Shown here one piece after another: positions 17,115 to 26,088 of a stretch of 64,000 nt of DNA. The notes under the pieces were generated by a model, which worked only from the letters and a program-made list of their open reading frames with translations, had not been told where the DNA came from and made no database searches. Source of the DNA: Candidatus Gastranaerophilales bacterium (lineage in GTDB: Bacteria; Bacillota; Clostridia; Lachnospirales; Lachnospiraceae); the NCBI GenBank assembly GCA_023663225.1, contig JAMPHU010000001.1:1-64000 (forward strand), read 5' to 3'. Within the stretch, counting starts at the first letter, position 1, and each line of letters starts with the position of its first letter. Position numbers and translations under genes: made by a program.

Positions 17115-18389
17115 TCAATCCGGGCAGGAATACACGATCTTTCCGCCGCAGATGGTAGCTATGACTTTCCCTTTCAGCTCCCATCCCACAAAAGGGGAAT
17201 TGGACGCCTTCGACGCAAACTCCTCCACAATAACCGTGGCCGCCGTGTCGATCAGCACGATGTCCGCTGGGCCTCCCTCCGCCAGATATCCGGCATTGAA
17301 ATGATACATGGCGGCGGGATTCGTGCTCATCTTCTGTAAAAGTTCCCGCATGGTCAGATACCCTCCGTCCACCAGCTTTGTGATGCCGAGGGAGAGAGCC
17401 GTCTCCAATCCTATGATCCCGCTGGGCGCCTGCGTGATGGGCAGCGCCTTCTCCTGCGCTGTGTGGGGAGCATGGTCTGTGGCGATCATGTCTATCGTCC
17501 CGTCCACCAGGCCCCGTATGATCGCCTGCCTGTCCTCTTCCTCCCGAAGGGGGGGATTCATCTTGGCCAAGGCGCCATATTGTATGACGGCCTCCTCCGT
17601 GAGTGTGAAATGGTGCGGCGTGGCCTCGGCATGGATGTTCATCTGTCCCTTCTTTGCCCGGCGCACCAGCTCCACGCTCTCCTTTGCGCTGATATGCTGG
17701 ATATTCACGATCGCTCCGGTGCGGGCGGCCAGCTTCAGATCCCGTTCCACCAGAGCGATCTCCGCCTCCCTGGGGGAACCTCCGATCTGAAAATGCTCGC
17801 TCGCCTTCCCCTGGTTCACGCCGTTATTCCGGATCAACGCCGGATCCTCCTCATGGAAGCTGATGGGCATATCAAGCGCTGCCGCTCTCTCCATGGCGGC
17901 CTGCGCCAGCCTCGCATCTAACAGCGGCATGCCGTCATCCGTGAAGCCGCATGCGCCGACCTCCATCAGCTTCTCCATCTCTGTGAGTTCCTGCCCTTTC
18001 ATCCCCTTGGTCACATTGGCGCAGGCATATACATGGATGGGCGTACCGCTCCCTCTGTCTAACACCAGTTTTAAAGTATCCTCGTTGTCCACGGGCGGCT
18101 TTGTGTTGGCCATCATCACTACAGAAGTAAAACCTCCCTTTGCCGCAGCTCTGACACCGGTGTCAATGTCCTCCTTCTGGGTAAAACCCGGCTCCCTGAA
18201 GTGCACATGCACATCTACCAATCCGGGGGCCACAAGCAGTCCTTCCGCATCCAACACCCGACATCCCGCCCGCGGCTTTGGCAGGCTTTTTCCGATCGCC
18301 TCAATCGTATCCCCTTTCACCAGAATATCGTATTTCCCTTCATGACCGGATTTGGGATCGATCATATATCCGTTTTGAATCAGCAGCAT
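17115..18389 (-). CDS. pyrC: Dihydroorotase
   Basis: The ATG at 18389 (GGAGGG before it, protein starting MLLIQNGYMID) gives 424 residues, the class I dihydroorotase length. A longer open frame to 18476 overlaps the upstream gene and lacks a ribosome site. Metal ligands appear in DVHVHFREPGF, in ISFHEEDPAL, in VNIQHISAKE and in MIATDHAPHT. It cyclises carbamoyl aspartate and feeds PyrD. It is first of a pyrC-pyrK-pyrD operon. No PyrR-type attenuator is visible in the short leader. Confidence 0.96.
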   Translation of the reverse strand: MLLIQNGYMIDPKSGHEGKYDILVKGDTIEAIGKSLPKPRAGCRVLDAEGLLVAPGLVDVHVHFREPGFTQKEDIDTGVRAAAKGGFTSVVMMANTKPPVDNEDTLKLVLDRGSGTPIHVYACANVTKGMKGQELTEMEKLMEVGACGFTDDGMPLLDARLAQAAMERAAALDMPISFHEEDPALIRNNGVNQGKASEHFQIGGSPREAEIALVERDLKLAARTGAIVNIQHISAKESVELVRRAKKGQMNIHAEATPHHFTLTEEAVIQYGALAKMNPPLREEEDRQAIIRGLVDGTIDMIATDHAPHTAQEKALPITQAPSGIIGLETALSLGITKLVDGGYLTMRELLQKMSTNPAAMYHFNAGYLAEGGPADIVLIDTAATVIVEEFASKASNSPFVGWELKGKVIATICGGKIVYSCPD

Positions 18390-18472
18390 ATTACCCTCCA
18401 CACCGCCGTCGGCGGCCGTTTTCTCTTTCAGTGTATCATGTTTCAGGAGAAAAAGAAACAATCTTTCGGCTC

Positions 18473-18880
18473 TCACTCAAAAATTACAGTCTCATCCAAA
18501 TATTCTGTCTTGATGACAATGTACGGATAGGAGGGAGACGGATTGCTTTTGTCGGATGCATCCGGCCCCAGCAAGGTGGTGTTCACATAGATCGCGTTAT
18601 CCGTCAGATACAGCTCGTTCACCGCGATGCTGTATCCGCCTGTCTCCTGCTCTCCGTATCCGATGCATATGTATAGATAGTCATTGTCGCTGTAGGTCAG
18701 CTTAAAAGGTTCCGCCTTCTTCTCCTCAATGATGCCCGCCAGTTCCGCCGGTATCTTCTCCTCCGAAAGTATGGTAAAGTCCAGATCTCTCAACTTGAGC
18801 CTCTCATCTGACATAAAAGTACAGCCCGCGAGTATCCCCACGATCAGCAGCATTACTGTGAAACAACTCATTTTTCTCAT
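18473..18880 (-). CDS. PrcB-domain-like lipoprotein
   Basis: This 135-residue protein starts with a lipoprotein signal (lipobox LAGC, Cys20). The rest fits the small PrcB C-terminal type domain: YICIGYGEQETGGYSIAV followed by strands, and a late SPSYPYIVIKT. In spirochetes PrcB binds a protease complex; here no protease gene is adjacent, so the role is open. It is divergent from plsC across 243 bases and lies 83 bases upstream of pyrC. Confidence 0.72.
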   Translation of the reverse strand: MRKMSCFTVMLLIVGILAGCTFMSDERLKLRDLDFTILSEEKIPAELAGIIEEKKAEPFKLTYSDNDYLYICIGYGEQETGGYSIAVNELYLTDNAIYVNTTLLGPDASDKSNPSPSYPYIVIKTEYLDETVIFE

Positions 18881-18921
18881 ATTTCGCCCACAAAACCCAC
18901 TATCTTGTTTGCTTTATTTTA

Positions 18922-18950
18922 TGTACACTGATGAAAAAATATGATATAAT
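18922..18950 (+). promoter_or_regulatory. Extended -10 promoter for plsC
   Basis: TGTACA (18922-18927), 17 bases and TATAAT (18945-18950), with TG two bases before the -10 hexamer (TGATATAAT). The start would be near 18957, which places the structured repeat at 18969-19112 inside the plsC leader. Confidence 0.7.
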
Positions 18951-18968
18951 GTTACGCGATAGCAATGA

Positions 18969-19112
18969 GCAGTGCCACGAAGCAAGCTGACAAAATGACA
19001 GCTTGCTGGCAGTTTTGTCAGCCTGCGAAGTGATAGGGCGAAGCCCGCGAGCGAGGAAAACCGTAGGTTTTTCGAGCATGCACTGCGAAGCTACAGATTC
19101 AGTGCCACGAAG
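18969..19112 (+). repeat. Structured leader element with alternative hairpins before plsC
   Basis: A 13-base direct repeat, cagtgccacgaag, flanks it (18970-18982 and 19100-19112). Inside are a 9-base stem (18981-18989 with 18999-19007) and an overlapping 10-base stem (gctgacaaaa 18986-18995 with ttttgtcagc 19013-19022), which cannot form together. Small hairpins follow at 19036-19046 (gggc/gccc) and 19057-19071 (aaaacc/ggtttt), and gcagtgc (18969-18975) can pair with gcactgc (19080-19086). Parts resemble intergenic repeats common in Lachnospiraceae. Confidence 0.7.
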
Positions 19113-19123
19113 GGAGTTTTACC

Positions 19124-19864
19124 ATGATCCGACTTGTTTTGATAGCCATATTTCTCATTCTTTTCCTGCTCCTGTCCGCTCCCATTATGGTCGTAGAGTG
19201 GATCGTGGGCAAATTTGACAAAGATCTCAAAGACCGCAGTTCCCTCGCCCTGGTACAATGGGCGTTTCGCTGCGTGATGAAGCTCGCCGGCACCAAAATG
19301 ATCATTTTGGGGGAGGAGAATGTCCCCAAGGACACCCCCGTCCTCTATGTAGGCAACCATCGGAGCAATTTTGATGTGGTGATGACTTATATGCGCGTGC
19401 CGCGCCTGACCGGCTACATCTCCAAAAAAGAGATGAACCGTATCCCCTTTTTGCGCGTCTGGATGAGATATCTCCACTGTCTCTTTCTGGACCGAGACAA
19501 CATTAAGGAGGGGTTAAAAGTCATCCTGGCAGCTATAGACAAGGTCAAAAACGGCATCTCTATCTGTGTTTTTCCAGAGGGCACCCGCAATCAGACAAAC
19601 GACACGTTCCTGCCTTTCCATGAAGGCAGCTTTAAGATCGCGGAAAAGGGCAATGTCCCCATTATTCCCATGGCCATTGTGAACGCTGCCGACATCTTTG
19701 AAGATCACCTTCCCTGGATCAAAAAGACCACGGTAGTCATTGAGTATTGTCCGCCCATCTATGTGAAAGATCTGGACAAAGAGACCAGAAAAAGTATGGG
19801 TTCCTATGTCAGCAGTATCATCCAGGAGCATTATTTTAAAAATAAAAAGGAATATTTCGGCTAA
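19124..19864 (+). CDS. plsC: 1-acyl-sn-glycerol-3-phosphate acyltransferase
   Basis: This 246-residue membrane enzyme adds the second acyl chain in phosphatidic acid synthesis. It has an N-terminal membrane segment (about 3-27) and the acyltransferase blocks: NHRSNFDVV (His and Asp of the NHx4D motif, about residue 84), and FPEGTRNQ (about 148) that binds the substrate phosphate. AAGGGAG seven bases ahead supports the start. Its 3' end overlaps that of the convergent murF by four bases. A long folded leader lies between its promoter and start. Confidence 0.95.
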   Translation: MIRLVLIAIFLILFLLLSAPIMVVEWIVGKFDKDLKDRSSLALVQWAFRCVMKLAGTKMIILGEENVPKDTPVLYVGNHRSNFDVVMTYMRVPRLTGYISKKEMNRIPFLRVWMRYLHCLFLDRDNIKEGLKVILAAIDKVKNGISICVFPEGTRNQTNDTFLPFHEGSFKIAEKGNVPIIPMAIVNAADIFEDHLPWIKKTTVVIEYCPPIYVKDLDKETRKSMGSYVSSIIQEHYFKNKKEYFG

Positions 19865-21303
19865 TTTTGTTCTCCCAGCTTTTGCAGCTGTTCCAGGACT
19901 TCCGAAAACACCATTCCATGAGATGCTTTGACCAACACACAGCTACCCTTGGGAGCCAACTTTTCAGGCTCCTTTTTCAGGCTCCTCAAAAGCTCCTGTC
20001 TGTCCGCGAAATACTGTACCGTCTGCCCGCCCGACACTTTCTTCTTGGCTGCTTCATACATATAGCGGGCATTCTCTCCCACACACAGGATATGATCGAT
20101 CCCTTTCTGCGCCGCGTATTCTCCTATCTGGGCGTGCATGTCATCCGAATCCGCTCCCAGTTCAAACATATCTCCCAGAATCGCCACCTTCACAGTGTCC
20201 GCCATGTCCAACAGATCAAGCGCCGCCCGCATGGACGCCGGATTGGCGTTATAACAGTCATCTATCAGGGTATAGCGGCGCAGCCAGATCAGGTGATTCC
20301 GCCCGTTGACCGTCTCCACCTTTCCGATGCCATCACAGATCTGCCTGGGGGTAAGTCCCAACTGCACAGCCACGCATGCCGCCGCCGCCGCGTTGATCAC
20401 CATATGCCTGCCCGGCACCGGCACATGCACCGGAAACGTCTGATCTGATCCACCGCTGCAAAAATGCAGTTTTCCGCTGCTTCCCTTCAATCCCTTGCTC
20501 TCCACGTCCGTAATATAGACTTCCTCCGCGGCATTATCTCCCAGTCCATAAAAATGCGTACTCTCGCCTCTCACTTCCGTCACCGCAGAGAGTTTGTCAT
20601 CCTCGCCGTTGAGACATACCTTCGCATTGAAAGCCATATAGTCAAATATCTCACTCTTGGCCTGCAGCACGCCATCTCGATCCTTTAGATTCTCCAGATG
20701 ACACTGTCCGATATTCGTGATCACACAGATATCCGGACGCACCATCCTGCTGAGCCTGTGCATCTCGCCAAAATCACTGATGCCCATCTCCACCACGGCC
20801 GCCGTATGCTTTGAACGGATGCGCAGCAGAGTCAATGGCACACCGATTTCATTGTTGTAATTCCCCTCGGTCTTTAATACTTCATATTCTTCAGCGAGGA
20901 CGCCCGCTATAAATTCCTTGGTGCTGGTCTTGCCCACGCTGCCGGTAACTCCCACAATGGGAATCTCAAGCTTTCCCCGATAATATTCCGCAAGATCCCG
21001 CAATGCTTCCAGCGGATCCTCCACTTCCAGATAACTGCCCCACTGATGGATCCTCACACCATGCTCCGCCTCCACCTGTTCGGGACTTTTCTTCGTCACC
21101 ACCAGACACGCGCCCTGCTCATATGCCTGACCGATAAACTGATGACCGTCCACACGGGCTCCTCCCACAGCGATAAATACACTTCCTTCTATCACCTGCC
21201 TGGAATCCAACACTACAGAGCTCACCATCTCCTGCACCGTCGCCCTACGAATGACCAGTCTGCCACCACACACTCTCTCAATCTCGGCTATCGTCAATTC
21301 CAT
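19861..21303 (-). CDS. murF: UDP-MurNAc-tripeptide:D-Ala-D-Ala ligase
   Basis: This 480-residue cytoplasmic Mur ligase adds D-Ala-D-Ala to the peptidoglycan precursor. It has the N-terminal substrate domain, the ATP loop VTGSVGKTSTKEF (about 115), VVEMGISDFGEM and the C-terminal domain with LIDDCYNANPASM. GGAGG precedes the ATG. It follows ddl by 22 bases, so the enzyme making D-Ala-D-Ala and the one using it are cotranscribed. Confidence 0.97.
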   Translation of the reverse strand: MELTIAEIERVCGGRLVIRRATVQEMVSSVVLDSRQVIEGSVFIAVGGARVDGHQFIGQAYEQGACLVVTKKSPEQVEAEHGVRIHQWGSYLEVEDPLEALRDLAEYYRGKLEIPIVGVTGSVGKTSTKEFIAGVLAEEYEVLKTEGNYNNEIGVPLTLLRIRSKHTAAVVEMGISDFGEMHRLSRMVRPDICVITNIGQCHLENLKDRDGVLQAKSEIFDYMAFNAKVCLNGEDDKLSAVTEVRGESTHFYGLGDNAAEEVYITDVESKGLKGSSGKLHFCSGGSDQTFPVHVPVPGRHMVINAAAAACVAVQLGLTPRQICDGIGKVETVNGRNHLIWLRRYTLIDDCYNANPASMRAALDLLDMADTVKVAILGDMFELGADSDDMHAQIGEYAAQKGIDHILCVGENARYMYEAAKKKVSGGQTVQYFADRQELLRSLKKEPEKLAPKGSCVLVKASHGMVFSEVLEQLQKLGEQN

Positions 21304-21325
21304 CCTCTTTCCTCCATCCCATTCC

Positions 21326-22345
21326 TTACTTCGCCTGTCTTAAGATCCGCTCACACAACTCTTCAAAACCGATTCCCATGGCCGCCGCCTCCTGTGGAAT
21401 CAGAGAAGTTGCGGTCATACCGGGCAGCGTATTGGCCTCCAGGCAAAAAATCTCGCCCTTCTCATTCATCCGAAAGTCCATGCGGGCATAATTTTTGAGC
21501 CGCAATGCCTGAAAAACCCGCTCCGCCGTCTGCTGCAGCTTTGCCGTCCGCTCCTCGGAAATTTGCGCGGGACAGGTCTCCACCGCGCTCCCTGCCTGAT
21601 ATTTGTTCTTGTAATCATAAAATCCCACCTTGGGCGCGATCTCTATGACAGGCATGGCCTTGCCGTCTATCACGCCCACCGAAAATTCCCTGCCTTCTAT
21701 GTACTGCTCAACGAGCACTTCCTCACCATAACGAAAAGCTTCCTCCTTCGCCGCCTCGTATTCTCTGTCATCCGAAGCCATGTATACGCCCACGCTGGAG
21801 CCTCCGCAGCAAGCCTTGACCACACAGGGATAAGGAATCTTCTCCTTCTCCTCCTGCCCCTTCTTAAGCCGAATACCAAAAGGAGTGGGAATGTCCCAGG
21901 CTTTGAAGAGATCCTTTGCAATGCCTTTATCCATAGCGATCGCAGAACCCACATAGTCCGCGCCGGTATAAGCAATTCCCATCAAATCAAAACACGCCTG
22001 AATCTTGCCATTCTCACCATTTTCGCCGTGCAGCGCCAAAAACACGGCGTCCGACTGCTTACAGATCTCCAAGACATTGGGGCCAAAAAAAAGGTTTGCG
22101 CCATCCGCGCGCAACGCCTTCACCGCCTCGATATCCGGATTGTGTTCCGAGACCTCTCCGATCTGCGCGGCCCAGTCTTCCTCACGCTCAAATATATTTT
22201 CCAGCTCTCCCATATATCCCAGATAGACATCCAAAAGGATCGCCTGATGTCCATTCTTGCGCAACGCCTTATAGATCATGCTTCCGGTACTCAGAGAGAC
22301 ATCTCTCTCCGTGCTGATGCCTCCTGCCAACACAACAACCTTCAT
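21326..22345 (-). CDS. ddl: D-alanine--D-alanine ligase
   Basis: The ATG at 22345 (GGAG ahead, protein starting MKVVVLAGGISTERDVSL) gives 339 residues; the frame is open nine codons further to a TTG. ATP-grasp features include LFLALHGENGENGKIQ, the CCGGSSVGVY loop, YIEGREFSVGVI and a C-terminal CLEANTLPGMTATSLIP. It joins two D-alanines for cell wall synthesis. It is immediately upstream of murF and 41 bases downstream of the GH9-like lipoprotein gene. Confidence 0.96.
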   Translation of the reverse strand: MKVVVLAGGISTERDVSLSTGSMIYKALRKNGHQAILLDVYLGYMGELENIFEREEDWAAQIGEVSEHNPDIEAVKALRADGANLFFGPNVLEICKQSDAVFLALHGENGENGKIQACFDLMGIAYTGADYVGSAIAMDKGIAKDLFKAWDIPTPFGIRLKKGQEEKEKIPYPCVVKACCGGSSVGVYMASDDREYEAAKEEAFRYGEEVLVEQYIEGREFSVGVIDGKAMPVIEIAPKVGFYDYKNKYQAGSAVETCPAQISEERTAKLQQTAERVFQALRLKNYARMDFRMNEKGEIFCLEANTLPGMTATSLIPQEAAAMGIGFEELCERILRQAK

Positions 22346-22386
22346 TCTTTTCTCCATTTCCTTTTCGATCAAACTCGCCTTATAGT

Positions 22387-23673
22387 CTATGCCTCCGAGG
22401 CAGGCCGATATGCCTGCATGGACGCCAACTGCGCCAATATCAACAAATAATTACCTCGCGTTTCGTTCGTGGGATAGAAACGCACAGATTGAAGATTACT
22501 GCCCATGAGATAATGCAGGAACTCTTCCTGAATATAATCGTATTGATAGCTGTTCAACACATAATTTGCCGCGGAGAGCAGTTCCGTTTGCTTTAGCAGC
22601 TCCGCCTCACCGTCATTGACAGCACTGACAGGGGACAGTGTCTCTCCGTGATGCTCCGAGATCTCTTCCCCTTTCTTCAATAATTGTTCCATAAGCAGAT
22701 TGCACAGTTTCACATCCACTTTCTGCCTGGTCACCATATAAGTCATAGCGCCATTCAGATACCCGGGTTCATCCAAATAATTACGGGTGTTTTCAAAATA
22801 GGAAACATACTCCACAATCTGACTGTGATATGTATACAGTCCGGTGGCGCGATACAGCTCCGTCAATGCAAAAAAGCTTTCCGCGTCCTTCTGCGCCGTA
22901 TTTTGTGTCTGCGCAAACAGCGCAGACGCCCACTGCAGACACTCTGTGGCATAGGGTAGATCGTACTTCTGATACAAGTAACTGAACTTAGCCAACGCTG
23001 CCGCATACAAAGAAGCCTGCCCGACATCCACCTGCTTGTGGTCAAAATCTTCCGACCATTCCTGCAGCACCTCCATCACATCAGGAATCTCATTCTCATC
23101 CTCATCCGGAAAAATATCACCATATCGCTCATAGACGGTCAGAAGCGTCAGAACATCGTCGATCAAGACTTCCCCGCTCTCACATTCATCGCAGATCTCC
23201 TGACACAGCTCATCAAACAGATCCCAATACGCCGTCTCACTGACGGAAAAAGAATAAGATCTGCCAATATAGTCGCACTCGATATAATATTGCTCTCCCT
23301 GCTTTCCCAGGTAATCCACAAAGTCCACATATCCGGTGTAAAGTCCCAGCTCCTCGTTGTAAATATTTCCTTCCACCGGCCCTATATATACGATTTCTCC
23401 TGTCTCACATTCTACCAGCCGGAAACTATCCGGCAGCTCGGCGCCTTTAATAACAACTGTCTTCTTTCCTTGCGCCTGATATCCGTTCTGATCCACCAAA
23501 ATATTGGGCGTAAGACTGGGTACTGTGTAATCTACTACCGGCGCACTCTCCATGCAGACAGGCGCAGCCTTTGCCTCTTCCTGTATCTCGCCGGGCAGCG
23601 CTCCGCATGCAGTCCCCATGGCGGCAATCACACAGGCCAGCGCTATCCCTGCCATCATCCTGAATCGTTTCAA
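22387..23673 (-). CDS. GH9-like lipoprotein lacking the catalytic aspartate motif
   Basis: This 428-residue protein starts at TTG 23673 with GGAGG six bases ahead. It has a lipoprotein-like signal (Cys23 in GTAC), an Ig-like N-domain of the cellulase type (about 55-145, ILVDQNGYQAQGKKTVVI) and a helical C-domain. The helical part keeps GH9 marks: ENEIPDVMEVLQEW in place of the usual PDLLDE segment, and LHYLMGSN near the end. The DAGDY segment that carries the GH9 nucleophile and base is absent, and no equivalent is evident. It is probably a binding or structural derivative rather than an active cellulase. The likeness was judged by eye. Confidence 0.62.
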   Translation of the reverse strand: MKRFRMMAGIALACVIAAMGTACGALPGEIQEEAKAAPVCMESAPVVDYTVPSLTPNILVDQNGYQAQGKKTVVIKGAELPDSFRLVECETGEIVYIGPVEGNIYNEELGLYTGYVDFVDYLGKQGEQYYIECDYIGRSYSFSVSETAYWDLFDELCQEICDECESGEVLIDDVLTLLTVYERYGDIFPDEDENEIPDVMEVLQEWSEDFDHKQVDVGQASLYAAALAKFSYLYQKYDLPYATECLQWASALFAQTQNTAQKDAESFFALTELYRATGLYTYHSQIVEYVSYFENTRNYLDEPGYLNGAMTYMVTRQKVDVKLCNLLMEQLLKKGEEISEHHGETLSPVSAVNDGEAELLKQTELLSAANYVLNSYQYDYIQEEFLHYLMGSNLQSVRFYPTNETRGNYLLILAQLASMQAYRPASEA

Positions 23674-23716
23674 AATATTCCTCCAAGCTCTATGCCTTCC
23701 AAATCATTCTTATTTT

Positions 23717-23744
23717 ATTTTAACATGATTTTAACATAAAGCAA
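23717..23744 (-). promoter_or_regulatory. Sigma-A type promoter for the GH9-like gene
   Basis: Minus-strand TTGCTT (23739-23744), 16 bases and TAAAAT (23717-23722), 44 bases upstream of the TTG start. The same transcript could run into ddl and murF. Confidence 0.5.
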
Positions 23745-23777
23745 TGTGATTTTAGATTTTCTCTCAAACGTAACAGT

Positions 23778-24953
23778 TTAACCTGGCGCAGATATATCAT
23801 ACACAATCTGCCCATCTATTATAGTATAGAGGGTTTTTGTAAAAATTTCCATAGGATTGCCGTCAAAAATAGCAATGTCCGCGTCTTTCCCCACCTCGAT
23901 GCTCCCCAGTCTGTCCGACACTCCACAGATCATGGCGGGATACAATGTGATCGCCTTATAGCCTTCCTCCAGCGCAAGTCCCGACTTGACCGCCAGTCCC
24001 GCACAGAGGGGCAGCGCTTTGATTAAAGACACCGGATGGTCTGTAGTGATCGCCGTCAGCACGCCCGCATGATTCAGCACACCCGCCGTCTTAAACGCTA
24101 CATTCTGCACCTCTATCTTGCTACGGCTGGCAAAATCCGGCCCCACAATGGCCGGATAGCCTTCCGCCGCCAGTTCCTCCGCGACCAGATGGCCCTCCGA
24201 ACAGTGATCCAGCGTCAGTCGAAGGTCAAACTCCCTGGCGATGCGGATCGCGGTAAAAATGTCATCCACTCTGTGGGCATGTGCTTTCAGAGGAATTTCC
24301 CGCTTGAGCACGGGTATCCAACATTCCCGGGCAAAATCTATCTCAAATTCCTCCTGATCCCGCTCGGCCTTCTCTTTTCTGCGCAGATAAGACACCGCCT
24401 CCGTCAGCTCTCTCCGCAACATTCCCGCTATGGCCATGCGCGTGGAGGGACTCATGTTCTGCCCCGAATAGTTGACCTTGGGGTTTTCGCCGAAGGCAAT
24501 CTTCATGGCGGCAGGGGCCTTGACGATCAGATCGTCCACTCGCCTGCCCTTGGTCTTTAAAAAAGCGAACTGTCCGCCCACCACATTAGAACTTCCCGGG
24601 CCGATCATAGCGCCGGTGATGCCCGCCCTGACGGCATCGTCAAAAGCGGCATCCATAGGATTGATCGCATCTATGGCCCGCAGATAGGGGGTAATGGGAT
24701 CTACCACCTCATTGCAGTCATCCCCCTCCATGCCCTTTTTTTCTTCGGTGATGCCCATATGACAGTGCGCTTCCAAGATACCCGGCATGATCAGACCATG
24801 CTCCACCGCAATGACTCGCTCCCCCTCTTTAGGGTCTATGGGAAAGTCGCCGACTTTCCCCACCGCTTCTATTTTGCCGTCCGCAATGCGGATCACGCCT
24901 TCTTCAATATCTCCGCCTGTCATGGTCTTGACCGTACCGCCCACGATATACAT
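23778..24953 (-). CDS. Amidohydrolase, imidazolonepropionase-like
   Basis: This 391-residue metal hydrolase of the amidohydrolase superfamily has the ligands expected for a two-metal or one-metal TIM barrel: EAHCHMG (about 62), KAHAHRVDD (about 225), LDHCSEGH (about 247) and ITTDHPVS (about 300). It ends with the usual small beta domain (VGKDADIAIFDGNP). The start has AAAGGAG ahead. Substrates vary widely in this group, including imidazolone compounds and small cyclic amides, and none can be assigned. It lies 42 bases downstream of the membrane LytM gene. Confidence 0.9.
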   Translation of the reverse strand: MYIVGGTVKTMTGGDIEEGVIRIADGKIEAVGKVGDFPIDPKEGERVIAVEHGLIMPGILEAHCHMGITEEKKGMEGDDCNEVVDPITPYLRAIDAINPMDAAFDDAVRAGITGAMIGPGSSNVVGGQFAFLKTKGRRVDDLIVKAPAAMKIAFGENPKVNYSGQNMSPSTRMAIAGMLRRELTEAVSYLRRKEKAERDQEEFEIDFARECWIPVLKREIPLKAHAHRVDDIFTAIRIAREFDLRLTLDHCSEGHLVAEELAAEGYPAIVGPDFASRSKIEVQNVAFKTAGVLNHAGVLTAITTDHPVSLIKALPLCAGLAVKSGLALEEGYKAITLYPAMICGVSDRLGSIEVGKDADIAIFDGNPMEIFTKTLYTIIDGQIVYDISAPG

Positions 24954-24995
24954 AGTATCCGACTCCTTTCCTGCACATCCCTTAAAGCCGGAAAC

Positions 24996-25922
24996 TTAAA
25001 AGAGTTCTTCCGGATTCATCTCTTCCCCGTTCCGCGTCAGTTCAAAGTAGAGATTGCTCCCGTCCTCGCAGAAATAGATGGTAGGCGCCGCCACGGAACC
25101 CAGCGTGTCTCCCGCGTTCACATAGTCGTTTTCCGCCACACGGATATCCTGAAGCTGTCCGTAGACCACCTGATAACCGTCCCCCAAATCCAGTCTTACC
25201 GCATGTCCGATCTCCGAGTCCTGATAGACGGCAATCACCTGTCCCTCGGCACAGGCGCTTACATTGGTTCCCACTTCCGCCTGGAAGATCACCGCCGGAT
25301 TATATTTATACTGCGCCAATGTCTTAAATCTGACTGTCTGATCCATACTGTAAGGGATCAGCACTTCTCCCTCCACAGGCCGGATCAGACCGTCCGACTC
25401 GGAAAAATGAAGTTCACGGGAGACAGCCGAAACAGTGGTTGGAAGCTGCTCCGCATCCCCTGCGCCCGCACCCACTTCATTTTCGGGCACAAACTTTTGC
25501 TCCTCAATCTTTGGCAGTTCCACCGAAGTCGAATCGACTGATGCCAGATTCACCTCTGGCGAAGTCTGCTGTGTCTCCTCCGGCAGCGCGTTATCCACCT
25601 GAGCGGAACCTACCAGCGTAGTCTGCGGCTCCAAAGACTCCTCTTCCAAAGGCAGATAATCCAGATCGTCCTCCAAGGAAAGATCCCCGCCCTTCCCCTC
25701 GTCCGCCATATAGTTTTGGGCAAGCTCATCCAACTTTTGATCGGTTCGATCTTCCAATTCCGTAAAATCAACCACATAGCCATTATCCTGAGAATCTGCA
25801 TTCCCCTTCCGCATGTAGATCCCTGTCATCGTCAGCGCAGCCAGGACAAACACAGAAGATCCGACCATGATCATCCGCTCTCTCTTGATATTGTTTTGAT
25901 TTACCTTTCTATCTTTTCTCAT
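24996..25922 (-). CDS. Membrane-anchored LytM/M23-like protein with degenerate metal site
   Basis: The ATG at 25922 (GGAAGG nine bases ahead, protein starting MRKDRKVNQN) gives 308 residues; the longer frame to 26015 crosses a terminator-like hairpin. One membrane segment (about 18-37), a long acidic linker (about 45-190) and a C-terminal LytM/M23 fold (about 195-300). In the fold the usual metal ligands are missing: the strand reads RLDLGDGYQVVYGQL where active enzymes have His at two places. The architecture recalls SpoIIQ, a forespore membrane protein that binds SpoIIIAH, but I cannot prove orthology. It is probably a non-enzymatic docking protein. Confidence 0.75.
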   Translation of the reverse strand: MRKDRKVNQNNIKRERMIMVGSSVFVLAALTMTGIYMRKGNADSQDNGYVVDFTELEDRTDQKLDELAQNYMADEGKGGDLSLEDDLDYLPLEEESLEPQTTLVGSAQVDNALPEETQQTSPEVNLASVDSTSVELPKIEEQKFVPENEVGAGAGDAEQLPTTVSAVSRELHFSESDGLIRPVEGEVLIPYSMDQTVRFKTLAQYKYNPAVIFQAEVGTNVSACAEGQVIAVYQDSEIGHAVRLDLGDGYQVVYGQLQDIRVAENDYVNAGDTLGSVAAPTIYFCEDGSNLYFELTRNGEEMNPEELF

Positions 25923-26002
25923 ACCTGTTTTCCTTCCTTTTCTCTGAAAATTGGGTGATAGTTTGATACTATTTTTGCCGAAAAGAAAGGTTTTATACAT
26001 AC

Positions 26003-26039
26003 GAAAACAGACCAAAGCGCTCTGCCTCAGTCTGTTTTT
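26003..26039. terminator. Possible bidirectional terminator
   Basis: acagac (26007-26012) pairs with gtctgt (26030-26035), with TTTT after the stem on both strands. It lies 50 bases past the calcium-repeat gene and before the LytM start. The stem is short, so the call is modest. Confidence 0.45.
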
Positions 26040-26088
26040 GTGTGTATAAACTATAGAAACTCAGATTTATATTTTGTCTGGCGACAGG

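Noticed and set aside
24846..24864. Perfect ggaaagtc/gactttcc hairpin
   Set aside because: It lies inside the amidohydrolase coding region with no T-run and a small loop; probably chance.
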